Shown piece after piece: positions 1 to 5,930 of a stretch of 9,747 nucleotides of DNA. Source of the DNA: Sulfurospirillaceae bacterium. GTDB lineage: Bacteria; Campylobacterota; Campylobacteria; Campylobacterales; Sulfurospirillaceae. Location of the stretch: positions 1 through 9,747 of the forward strand of contig JAQWCT010000084.1 of NCBI GenBank assembly GCA_028705785.1, given 5' to 3'. The position numbers were made by a program, and so were the translations under genes. The notes beneath the pieces were generated by a model. The model was not told where the DNA came from. It worked only from the letters and a program-made list of their open reading frames with translations, and did no database searches. Numbering within the stretch: position 1 is the stretch's first letter; each line of letters opens with the position of its first letter.

Positions 1-695
1 AAAATAAGTCCAATGAGTAAGATAAGCATGTAAGTGCTAGTACGAAACAATCTATCGTTGATGTTTTTTTCAGTAATCGACTGTTTGAGATGAATGGTGA
101 TAAGGCTTGAGAGATAAATATTGAGTGAATTTGCCTCTAACATAATGTTATCAATGACAGGTGCTATTTGCTGTTTTTTATTGTCTTGAAGTAACTCCAG
201 TAAAGTGTTGATTTGCTTATCGATACTGTGCATTTTGGTATTGATTTTTTCGACGATACCTTGTTGAAAAATATTTTTTTCTGGTAAATTGGGTGAAACA
301 AGGAAAAAATTGAGCCATTTACTGGCAAAATAGGGCAATCCTCTGATGTCAGTATTGATAGATTTTTTATAATTTCCCCATTGTTTGGCGGTAATTTGTT
401 GCGCAAGAAAAATCACTTCTATGGCATCATTTGAAGTGATTTGCTCATCTTTGATGTCATGGAGTGTTTCGGTGATGTTAATACGGTAAATATCTTTAAT
501 CTCTTCAAGTTCAACTTGGGGTTGGGTATGTTTTTGAAAAAGGGTTTCATAGTCGTATTTAAGGGCAAAAATAGAAACAAACATCAAAAATCCAATCGTC
601 ATAGTTCCACTAAGAATAATGAAAATCAGCAATTTAGTTTTATTGGAAAATTTAATCGTTTCAAGTTTTTGGTTGAGCAGGTCAAAAATTTTCAT
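1..695 (-). CDS. Transmembrane sensor protein, N-terminal part (5' end of gene; runs off the left edge)
   Basis: Reading the minus strand from an ATG at 695-693 gives an uninterrupted frame of 231 codons to the window edge, starting MKIFDLLNQK. A hydrophobic segment at about residues 22-45 (KLLIFIILSG...) is a first membrane helix. Residues about 46-220 are polar and helical, with a TLFQKHTQPQVELEEIKDIY stretch like the four-helix-bundle periplasmic domains of histidine kinases and chemoreceptors. A second membrane helix begins near residue 221 (TYMLILLIGL). The output domain lies outside the window, so histidine kinase, GGDEF protein and methyl-accepting protein all remain possible; a kinase is my favoured inference. 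The ATG overlaps the TGA stop of the upstream binding-protein gene (ATGA, 692-695), implying translational coupling and a joint sensory function. Confidence 0.75.
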   Translation of the reverse strand, partial: MKIFDLLNQKLETIKFSNKTKLLIFIILSGTMTIGFLMFVSIFALKYDYETLFQKHTQPQVELEEIKDIYRINITETLHDIKDEQITSNDAIEVIFLAQQITAKQWGNYKKSINTDIRGLPYFASKWLNFFLVSPNLPEKNIFQQGIVEKINTKMHSIDKQINTLLELLQDNKKQQIAPVIDNIMLEANSLNIYLSSLITIHLKQSITEKNINDRLFRTSTYMLILLIGLI

Positions 696-1858
696 TTTGA
701 GCCATCTTTTTTGGTGATGATGTGAAATTTTCCATCGCTATAAGTCGAAAGATAAACTTGGTTGAGCAGTTGCGAATGGTGATAGGTGAGGGGAATGTTA
801 TCTAGGGTATGTTTACTAATCGATTTTAAACTAGCGATAAATTTTTCTCTTGTAAGTGTGCCTTGGGTGTTTTTGAGTGCCATAACAACAGATTTGGCAG
901 CAAGATAGGACTCAAAAGAGACAAGGGTAGGCTCTTCTTTGGGATAATAAAATTTTAAAAGATTGATATATTCGACTGCTTCATTGGACAAAAAGTCGTC
1001 ATAAGAGGGAACTGTTTGCGAAAAAAGGATGTTTTCGCCATTGCCATGAAGTTCGTCCATTAAGGCATTGGCATTGACAAAAGAGATGGGAGAGAAGATA
1101 ACGCCCTCAGGGCAACACTCTTTCATTTTTTCGATAAACCGTGCGGTTGGTTTATAAGCACCCACTAAGATGATGGCTTCAGGTTTGGCAGAGCGAATTT
1201 CGTGGATAGCGTGTTGGATGGAAAGTGTATTTCGCTTATAAGTTCCCTCTGCTTTAAGTTCCAATCCACGAGAAGCCAAAGAAGCACTAAGGGCTACATA
1301 ACCCTCTTCGCCATAGTCGTCATTTTGATAAAAAATGGCAAATCGTGTGACGCCTTTGGTTTGTGTTAGATACTCAACCAAAGCTTCAATCTCTTCGACA
1401 TAGGAACTTCGAAAATTAATGATATTGGGAATGTTAGCATTGCGTAAAAAGGAAGCGCCTGTATAGGGTGCAATAAAAGGAATGTTACTTTGTGTAATGA
1501 TAGGCAATATGCGTTTGACTGTGGGTGTCCCCACAAAACCAAAAAGCGCAAAAACTTTATCTTTTTCAATCAGTGTTTGTGTATTGGTTAAGGTGTTTTC
1601 AGGCTCATATTTGTCGTCATATTGGATAAATTCTATTTTTTGACCATTGATGCCACCTCTGGCATTGGTGTGACTAAAATAAGTATGCGCACCCACAACG
1701 ATATCTTTACCTAGATTGCTGTTAATACCACTGAGGGGAAGGGATGCTCCTAGAACGATAGTGCCTTTGTCATTGGTCTCTTTGGTGAAGAAAAGGAACA
1801 ATAAAAGTGTCATAAAGAGCGTACTGATGGCGATAATCAGAAAGTTTTTATTGACCAA
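692..1858 (-). CDS. Periplasmic ligand-binding protein, branched-chain amino acid/urea-binding (Peripla_BP_6) type
   Basis: This 388-aa protein has a hydrophobic N-terminal segment at residues 5-24 and then a typical type I substrate-binding fold. The mature part starts with GTIVLGASLPLSG (32-44), followed by GGINGQKIEFIQYDD (68-82) and a FALFGFVGTPTV strand-turn (103-114), all typical of leucine/amide/urea-binding proteins. There is no lipobox cysteine and no clear signal peptidase site, so it may stay membrane-anchored. The start is TTG at 1858-1856: an in-frame stop lies three codons upstream, and a good ribosome site (AAAGGTGA, 1872-1865) sits 6 nt before it. No ABC permease or ATPase gene is visible. 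The next gene, overlapping by 4 nt, encodes a membrane sensor, so I infer that this protein presents a periplasmic ligand to that sensor, as TorT does for TorS. The ligand is unknown. Confidence 0.85.
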   Translation of the reverse strand: MVNKNFLIIAISTLFMTLLLFLFFTKETNDKGTIVLGASLPLSGINSNLGKDIVVGAHTYFSHTNARGGINGQKIEFIQYDDKYEPENTLTNTQTLIEKDKVFALFGFVGTPTVKRILPIITQSNIPFIAPYTGASFLRNANIPNIINFRSSYVEEIEALVEYLTQTKGVTRFAIFYQNDDYGEEGYVALSASLASRGLELKAEGTYKRNTLSIQHAIHEIRSAKPEAIILVGAYKPTARFIEKMKECCPEGVIFSPISFVNANALMDELHGNGENILFSQTVPSYDDFLSNEAVEYINLLKFYYPKEEPTLVSFESYLAAKSVVMALKNTQGTLTREKFIASLKSISKHTLDNIPLTYHHSQLLNQVYLSTYSDGKFHIITKKDGSK

Positions 1859-1889
1859 AATTTGTCACCTTTTAAATTTTATAAAGTCC

Positions 1890-1895
1890 ATTATA
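1890..1895 (-). promoter_or_regulatory. Probable sigma-70 -10 box for the binding-protein/sensor operon
   Basis: The minus strand carries a perfect TATAAT about 32 nt before the TTG start of the binding-protein gene, giving a short leader of roughly 25 nt with the AAAGGTGA ribosome site inside it. No good -35 hexamer is visible, which is normal for Campylobacterota vegetative promoters, where the upstream region is usually just T-rich. Confidence 0.5.
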
Positions 1896-1974
1896 ACGCA
1901 AGAAAATTAATAAATGGCTATGTTCAAGGGAGATAAACTTTGTCTTGTTAAGAACGCTTTAAACGAAATCATTT

Positions 1975-1980
1975 TACAAT
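1975..1980 (+). promoter_or_regulatory. Candidate -10 box for the 556-aa ferredoxin-type gene
   Basis: TACAAT lies 34 nt before the ATG at 2015, in AT-rich DNA shared with the divergent operon. Transcription would begin near 1987, inside the palindrome at 1982-2003. There is no recognisable -35 element at the usual spacing. This is a pattern-based guess. Confidence 0.3.
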
Positions 1981-1981
1981 C

Positions 1982-2003
1982 TCGGTAAATAAATATTGAC
2001 CGA
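1982..2003 (+). promoter_or_regulatory. Palindromic candidate operator before the 556-aa ferredoxin-type gene
   Basis: This is a 22-bp imperfect palindrome. Its outer arms TCGGT and ACCGA match perfectly, and the inner parts AATA and TATT also pair, so 9 of 11 positions per half are symmetric. It ends 11 nt before the ATG at 2015 and overlaps the likely transcription start, as expected for a repressor or an autoregulatory site. I do not recognise the motif as a known Campylobacterota operator. Confidence 0.4.
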
Positions 2004-2014
2004 TTGGAAAATAG

Positions 2015-3685
2015 ATGAAAAAAGAGTATGTTTTTTATAATCAAGTAGGTTTGGACTTTCCTCTAGCTGAAACGATAGAAGTCGTCACAGATACTGAAAA
2101 AGAGGGCTATTTGGTTTCTAATACCAAGGAAATTGACGCCGTTCTTTATGCCCCAGAAATAAACTTTTATCTAGGCCAATCCCTTGATTCTATCGCTCAA
2201 AAAATAGCCAATGTGACTAAGCTTTATGAAACGCGTACCATTGGTTTTGACTTTGCACAAGATATTGATTATGAACAAGCGGTGGGTAAGAAGCTACTTA
2301 TCGTAACAGATGATGCACAAAATGAGATGATTAAACAACAACTTGTTGAAGAGGGATTGACGGTTTTAGTTTTAAGTCCTGCGATGATTTTAGATGTCAA
2401 TGGGCACATTGGGGCTTTACATGTAAGCCTTAAAAAAGAAGATGGTATTTTTGAGCTTGAAGTTGATCAAATCATCTGGTGGGACGCTCCACTTTTTGCG
2501 ATGAAACAAAGTGGCGTATATGACCCAAATGTGATAAGCCTTGAGGGTGCTTTGAAAAAAGTTAAAACCAACGAGGGTGTTTATCACTACAAAAACTATA
2601 TTAATTATGACCCTTCCATCTGTCAATATCACGAAAGAAGAGAAGAAATTTGTGGCAAGTGCGCTGAGGTTTGCCCTACTGTAGCGATTTTAAAAGAGGA
2701 TGAGACGAAGCATTTAGTCTTTTCACATATTGACTGTCATGGTTGTGGTGGATGTATCAGCGTTTGCCCTAGTGGAGCGCTTGATTATACACAGATGCCT
2801 AGAGCTGCTTTTGCCCATTTGAGTGGATATTTTAAAGATGTTATAACACTTATTATTCCGAACAAAATGGATTTGGGCTTGATAGATATTCCACTGCGTG
2901 AGGGTGTTTTACCTTTGATGATTGAGGGTGAAAAGTATCTGCATGAAGCACATTTGATGAATTTACTCCAAACCAGTGGCAATCCTATCATTTTCTATAC
3001 CGACTTTATTTCGAAGGGTACAGGTGATGCGATTCGCATTATCAATGAAATATTTGAACGAAAATACCATAAAAAAGCGATTTTCGTCTGTGAAGATACG
3101 AAAGAGCTTCAAACCATTTTTGACACACTTTTACCATTTCCTGAATGCAAATACGGCATCAATGAGATAGATTTACGCAAACGAGAGATTTTCTCTGCAA
3201 GATTGGCACATTTGGTAGGTGAGGATGATTTGGGCATTATTAAAACGGGTGAACATATTCATTATGGTAACATCACCATTAATGAGAGTAAATGTACACT
3301 GTGCCTTAGTTGTGTGGGTGCATGTAATGTTAGGGCTTTGACTGCACATCCTGAAGATAATTCACTACGATTTAATGCTTCTATTTGCACTAATTGTGGG
3401 TATTGTGAAATAACCTGCCCTGAAAAAGAGTGCTTGAGTGTGGTTAAAGATGAAATTCATCTCAAACCTAGTTGGTTTTCACAATGTATTATGGCTAAAG
3501 ATGAGCTTTTTAAATGCACCGAGTGTGGTAAAGAGTTTGCAACGGTCAAATCGGTTCAAAAGATTGCGACATTGATGACGCCATTGTTTGGAAATGATGA
3601 TGTGAAGATTCGTACCCTTTATTGTTGTGCCGATTGCAAGCCAAAAGTGATGTTTAAAGCACATATGGAAAGCCAATACAGTTAA
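2015..3685 (+). CDS. Multi-cluster 4Fe-4S protein with C-terminal zinc-ribbon-like motif, FDH-associated
   Basis: A 556-aa protein without signal peptide or membrane helices, so probably cytoplasmic. Residues 1-190 form an alpha/beta region with no Cys, including YAPEINFYL (45-53) and a Rossmann-like strand KKLLIVTDD (92-100). The first ferredoxin core has ligands C203, C213, C216, C220 and C241, C244, C247, C251, with the odd spacing C-x9-C-x2-C-x3-CP for the first set. Residues 270-410 form a second alpha/beta region. A second ferredoxin pair has C427, C430, C433, C437 and C458, C461, C464, C468. The C-terminus has C501-x2-C504 and C537/C538 with C541, which resembles a zinc ribbon. About four 4Fe-4S clusters are therefore expected. 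It is clearly paralogous to the gene at 3795. Similar proteins sit beside FDH genes in related bacteria as I recall them. Its substrate or partner is unknown; electron transfer or FDH maturation are inferences. The ribosome site is weak (GGAAA, 2006-2010). Confidence 0.85.
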   Translation: MKKEYVFYNQVGLDFPLAETIEVVTDTEKEGYLVSNTKEIDAVLYAPEINFYLGQSLDSIAQKIANVTKLYETRTIGFDFAQDIDYEQAVGKKLLIVTDDAQNEMIKQQLVEEGLTVLVLSPAMILDVNGHIGALHVSLKKEDGIFELEVDQIIWWDAPLFAMKQSGVYDPNVISLEGALKKVKTNEGVYHYKNYINYDPSICQYHERREEICGKCAEVCPTVAILKEDETKHLVFSHIDCHGCGGCISVCPSGALDYTQMPRAAFAHLSGYFKDVITLIIPNKMDLGLIDIPLREGVLPLMIEGEKYLHEAHLMNLLQTSGNPIIFYTDFISKGTGDAIRIINEIFERKYHKKAIFVCEDTKELQTIFDTLLPFPECKYGINEIDLRKREIFSARLAHLVGEDDLGIIKTGEHIHYGNITINESKCTLCLSCVGACNVRALTAHPEDNSLRFNASICTNCGYCEITCPEKECLSVVKDEIHLKPSWFSQCIMAKDELFKCTECGKEFATVKSVQKIATLMTPLFGNDDVKIRTLYCCADCKPKVMFKAHMESQYS

Positions 3686-3691
3686 AACATT

Positions 3692-3714
3692 GAGCCTGAA
3701 ATAAGGCTCTTTTT
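3692..3714 (+). terminator. Rho-independent terminator after the 556-aa ferredoxin-type gene
   Basis: GAGCCT (3692-3697) and AGGCTC (3704-3709) form a 6-bp GC-containing stem with a 6-nt loop, followed directly by a run of five T. It begins 6 nt after the TAA stop. It should separate this transcript from the downstream chaperone/FDH genes, which would then need their own promoter. Confidence 0.75.
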
Positions 3715-3719
3715 ATTTA

Positions 3720-3752
3720 TTACAGAATATGCAAAAAATGCATATTCTGTAA
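3720..3752 (+). repeat. Perfect inverted repeat (14-bp arms, A5 loop), candidate operator
   Basis: The arms at 3720-3733 and 3739-3752 are fully complementary and contain the core ATATGCA-A5-TGCATAT. No T-run follows, so it is not a standard terminator. The inner 21 bp (3726-3746) recur exactly, in inverted orientation, at 3760-3780. The position between a terminator and the next gene fits a regulator-binding region. Confidence 0.6.
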
Positions 3753-3758
3753 ATTATC

Positions 3759-3781
3759 AAATATGCATTTTTTGCATATTT
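3759..3781 (+). repeat. Second inverted repeat (9-bp arms, T5 loop), inverted copy of the preceding palindrome
   Basis: The core ATATGCA-T5-TGCATAT is the exact reverse complement of the core at 3729-3745; 21 bp match (3760-3780 against 3726-3746). The centres are 34 bp apart, about three helical turns. It ends 13 nt before the ATG at 3795 and lies directly before the ribosome site. It may be the second half of a double operator or may overlap the promoter. A short T-run follows, but the stem is all-weak AT except for GC in the core, so termination seems less likely. Confidence 0.55.
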
Positions 3782-3794
3782 TTAAAGAGGTAGT

Positions 3795-5012
3795 ATGAGT
3801 CAAATAAAGTTTCTTTTTGTGATGGATGCTGAAGTAGGTGCTCCTTTAGAAAATGGTGAGGGCATTATAGTACTTGACCATGAAGGTGCGCACTATGTCG
3901 TAGATGCACTCATTTCAAATGAACTGTACCGAAGTCATGTGTTTGCACCGGAAATTAATTGGTATTTAAAGCAGACACAAGCTGAGCATAACGAAAAAAA
4001 CGAGATTCTTAAAAAATTGTATGAAATGCGTTTTATCCGCTACAACTACGCACCTAAGAAAACGCACGCTGTTACGGTAGATCGTACTGTTTTGATGATT
4101 GGTGAGAGCGAAGAAGCATTGGCATTGGTAGAAAGTGCCAAGCGCTATTTTGATGTGACGCATGTTTTGCCTCAAGAACTTTTAAGTATAGAAGGAAAAT
4201 TTGGTAGTTTTACAGCGCATTTCAATCAAAAAAGTGAAGAAGAGGGTGAAATGAAAGAACAAGAGAGTGAAGTGTGTTGTTCACAACTTGTTGTGTGTGA
4301 TCAGCTAAGTGAACTCTCTAAACATCGAGGTGTTGAGTGCGTGATGGATTACTCTGATACTGATGCACTGCTTAAGCGTATTCGTAATCGCATCGGTCAT
4401 TATGAATACAAAAAAACCATTACCTATGATGCAACACATTGTATGTATCATCATCATGAAAAAACCGCATGTTCGTTGTGTACCGATATTTGTCCTACAT
4501 TTGGACTAGTGAGTGATGAAACACGCAAAGAACTCATCTTCTCAGCGCTTGATTGTATTGCGTGTGGAAAATGTGTGAGCGTGTGCCCCACGGGTGCGAT
4601 TGATTTTGCGCCGTTTCCTCAAAAGGCATTTTTAGAGGTCGCAGACTTTTGTCAAGGAAAGAAAATCTTACTGATTGCTGAGGCTTATTTGAAAACATTG
4701 GAGGGATGTGAACTTCCAAGCGGATATATTCCTTATGTGATAGAAACAGACCCGTTTCTTTCGCTTCTTCATTTAAAAGCACTGTTTGAAAAGAGCACCC
4801 ATACGGTACTTTTTTATGCACCACACATTGGTGAGGCAACACATGAAGCGCTTAAAGTGCTCAATAAAGAGTCTTCGCGCACATGCCATCAAAAAGCAAT
4901 TGAACTTGTTCAAAGCAAAGAAGCATTTGAAGCGTACATGACGCTTACATGTAAAAATGATGCAGTGTGCAAAAAAGAGATTGAAAACAGACAAAGGATA
5001 CAGCATGGATGA
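3795..5012 (+). CDS. Two-cluster 4Fe-4S ferredoxin-type protein, short paralogue of the 556-aa protein
   Basis: A 405-aa protein with no export signal. It aligns with the gene at 2015 over its N-terminal and ferredoxin parts: FAPEINWYL (50-58) against YAPEINFYL, KKLYEMRFI against TKLYETRTI, and the same C-x9-C-x2-C-x3-CP plus C-x2-C-x2-C-x3-CP core, here C216, C226, C229, C233 and C254, C257, C260, C264. A Tyr-His pair follows the first Cys in both. It lacks the second ferredoxin pair and the zinc-ribbon-like tail, and has an acidic insert around residues 146-160 followed by C161-C162. The start is supported by AGAGG at 3786-3790. Its TGA overlaps the start of the chaperone gene by 8 nt, so it is likely co-expressed with FDH biogenesis. 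Its biochemical role is unknown; electron transfer to or from an FDH partner or a maturation step are both possible. Confidence 0.85.
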   Translation: MSQIKFLFVMDAEVGAPLENGEGIIVLDHEGAHYVVDALISNELYRSHVFAPEINWYLKQTQAEHNEKNEILKKLYEMRFIRYNYAPKKTHAVTVDRTVLMIGESEEALALVESAKRYFDVTHVLPQELLSIEGKFGSFTAHFNQKSEEEGEMKEQESEVCCSQLVVCDQLSELSKHRGVECVMDYSDTDALLKRIRNRIGHYEYKKTITYDATHCMYHHHEKTACSLCTDICPTFGLVSDETRKELIFSALDCIACGKCVSVCPTGAIDFAPFPQKAFLEVADFCQGKKILLIAEAYLKTLEGCELPSGYIPYVIETDPFLSLLHLKALFEKSTHTVLFYAPHIGEATHEALKVLNKESSRTCHQKAIELVQSKEAFEAYMTLTCKNDAVCKKEIENRQRIQHG

Positions 5013-5592
5013 AAGCATTAACCAAGCCCGCGCCATTTTTTACGATTTTTTTGCGGGATTGTTTTTGGGTGATTTATTAGAAGGCAGAGAAGCACTTTTA
5101 AAAACCCAACTGGAACATTTAGCGACAGCGCCATTGGACGAAGGAGCTGAAAAAAGTTTGGCAATTTTAAGTTTTGAATTAAATGTTGAGGGTGGTTTTC
5201 AAAAGCTTTTTAAGGAGTTTGACGATGTTTTTTGTATCCCAATGACGGGAGATGTGGTGCTACCTTATATCTCGCATTTTAAACAAGGTTGTTTAAACGG
5301 TGATATTTTGGCTGACATTAGACAAACCATCAAAGAGCTTCCGATTCGAGCTAATAGCGAGGTGTTTAAAGAGACTGAAGACCATTTTGGTTTTTTATTT
5401 TTAGTGATGCGCTATTGCATTGAAGCCAAAGCGTTTCAATCTGCTCAAAAAGAGATTTTTCACATTTATGTTCTGCCTTATGTCGGTCAGTTTATGGATG
5501 AGATTAACGCAAACCACAAAGCAAACCTTTACAAAGAGGTAGTGGTGATTTTAAAGAGTTTTGTCGAGTTTGAAAAAGGGTATATCAAGTAG
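5005..5592 (+). CDS. fdhM: TorD/DmsD-family chaperone for formate dehydrogenase (FdhM-like)
   Basis: This 195-aa protein has the length and all-helical character of TorD-family redox enzyme maturation proteins. Visible family signatures are FDDVFCIPM with a following LPYISHFKQG (72-95) and E125-D126-H127 ahead of FLFLVM, which resembles the E-x-D-H motif of TorD/DmsD. In C. jejuni the homologue Cj1514 (FdhM) is a TorD relative that serves formate dehydrogenase specifically. It is cytoplasmic and expected to bind the Tat signal of FdhA until the molybdopterin and iron-sulfur centres are in place. I chose the ATG at 5005 because AAAGGA (4993-4998) lies 6 nt before it. An in-frame ATG at 4957 would add 16 residues inside the upstream gene and lacks that support. 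It overlaps the preceding ferredoxin-type gene by 8 nt. Confidence 0.82.
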   Translation: MDESINQARAIFYDFFAGLFLGDLLEGREALLKTQLEHLATAPLDEGAEKSLAILSFELNVEGGFQKLFKEFDDVFCIPMTGDVVLPYISHFKQGCLNGDILADIRQTIKELPIRANSEVFKETEDHFGFLFLVMRYCIEAKAFQSAQKEIFHIYVLPYVGQFMDEINANHKANLYKEVVVILKSFVEFEKGYIK

Positions 5593-5601
5593 CGTAAGTA
5601 G

Positions 5602-5645
5602 GAGTACCCACAAAAGAGATACACGAATCTCTTTTGTGGGTACTC
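5602..5645 (+). repeat. Perfect 19-bp inverted repeat between fdhM and the FDH structural genes
   Basis: The arms GAGTACCCACAAAAGAGAT (5602-5620) and its exact reverse complement (5627-5645) flank a 6-nt loop, ACACGA. The RNA would fold into a long uninterrupted hairpin 9 nt after the fdhM stop. No T-run follows on either strand, so it does not look like an intrinsic terminator. The ribosome site of the next gene begins 15 nt further on. It may be an RNA processing or stability element that sets a different level for the structural genes, or a large operator. Confidence 0.75.
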
Positions 5646-5673
5646 ACCCTAAAATTTATAAAGGAGGTAAACC

Positions 5674-5883
5674 GTGAACACTCAAGAGAATCCAAGAAGA
5701 CGCTTCTTGGTCAATGCTGGTAAAACGACTGTAGCCGCAGCCGCTGCTGGTATGGTCGTCTCTAATGCACTGGCAAGCGATGCAACACCAGCTAAACAGA
5801 TCGTTAGAGGCAAAACAAAAAAAGTGGAGATTTTATACCAAAAAACTGCCACATGGGAAAATTACTACAAAAGAGCGTTTTAA
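5674..5883 (+). CDS. Small Tat-signal protein of the formate dehydrogenase region
   Basis: This 69-aa protein starts at GTG 5674 behind a strong ribosome site, AAGGAGGT (5661-5668). It begins with a twin-arginine signal: RRRFLV at residues 8-13, a hydrophobic Ala-rich stretch (20-33) and a likely cleavage site after ALA (32-34). The mature part would be only about 35 residues, basic and ending WENYYKRAF, with no Cys. It fits the family named formate dehydrogenase region TAT target (TIGR02811) and the equivalent small ORF beside C. jejuni fdhA. Its function is unknown. Its position immediately before fdhA suggests a small subunit or assembly factor exported with the enzyme. Confidence 0.8.
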   Translation: MNTQENPRRRFLVNAGKTTVAAAAAGMVVSNALASDATPAKQIVRGKTKKVEILYQKTATWENYYKRAF

Positions 5884-5930
5884 AAGCGCTGTTTGTAAAG
5901 GGTGTTAAAAATTCATTGTAAAGGAAAGAT

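Noticed and set aside
441..725. 94-aa plus-strand frame over the sensor gene
   Set aside because: It lies opposite the continuous minus-strand sensor frame, which has membrane helices and an ATGA coupling to the upstream gene. Low-complexity Phe/Lys/Asn composition fits a shadow frame.
692..1858. Substrate-binding component of an amino acid ABC transporter
   Set aside because: No permease or ATPase is in the window, and the overlapping downstream gene is a sensor-type membrane protein. Genes further left could still change this view.
4957..5004. Longer N-terminus of the chaperone from the ATG at 4957
   Set aside because: It would overlap the upstream gene by 56 nt and has no good ribosome site. 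The ATG at 5005 has AAAGGA at proper spacing and gives the usual TorD-family N-terminus.
5005..5592. Chaperone for TMAO reductase (TorD proper)
   Set aside because: No torA-like gene is present, and it lies directly upstream of the FDH genes. The C. jejuni relative FdhM is FDH-specific despite its TorD similarity.
5602..5645. Rho-independent terminator after fdhM
   Set aside because: The inverted repeat is perfect, but neither strand has a T-run after the stem. The downstream sequence in RNA is ACCCUAAAAUUU.
5870..5895. Inverted repeat around AGCGTTTTAAAAGCGCT at the end of the small Tat gene
   Set aside because: The arms pair only with a bulge and no T-run follows; too weak to call a terminator or operator.
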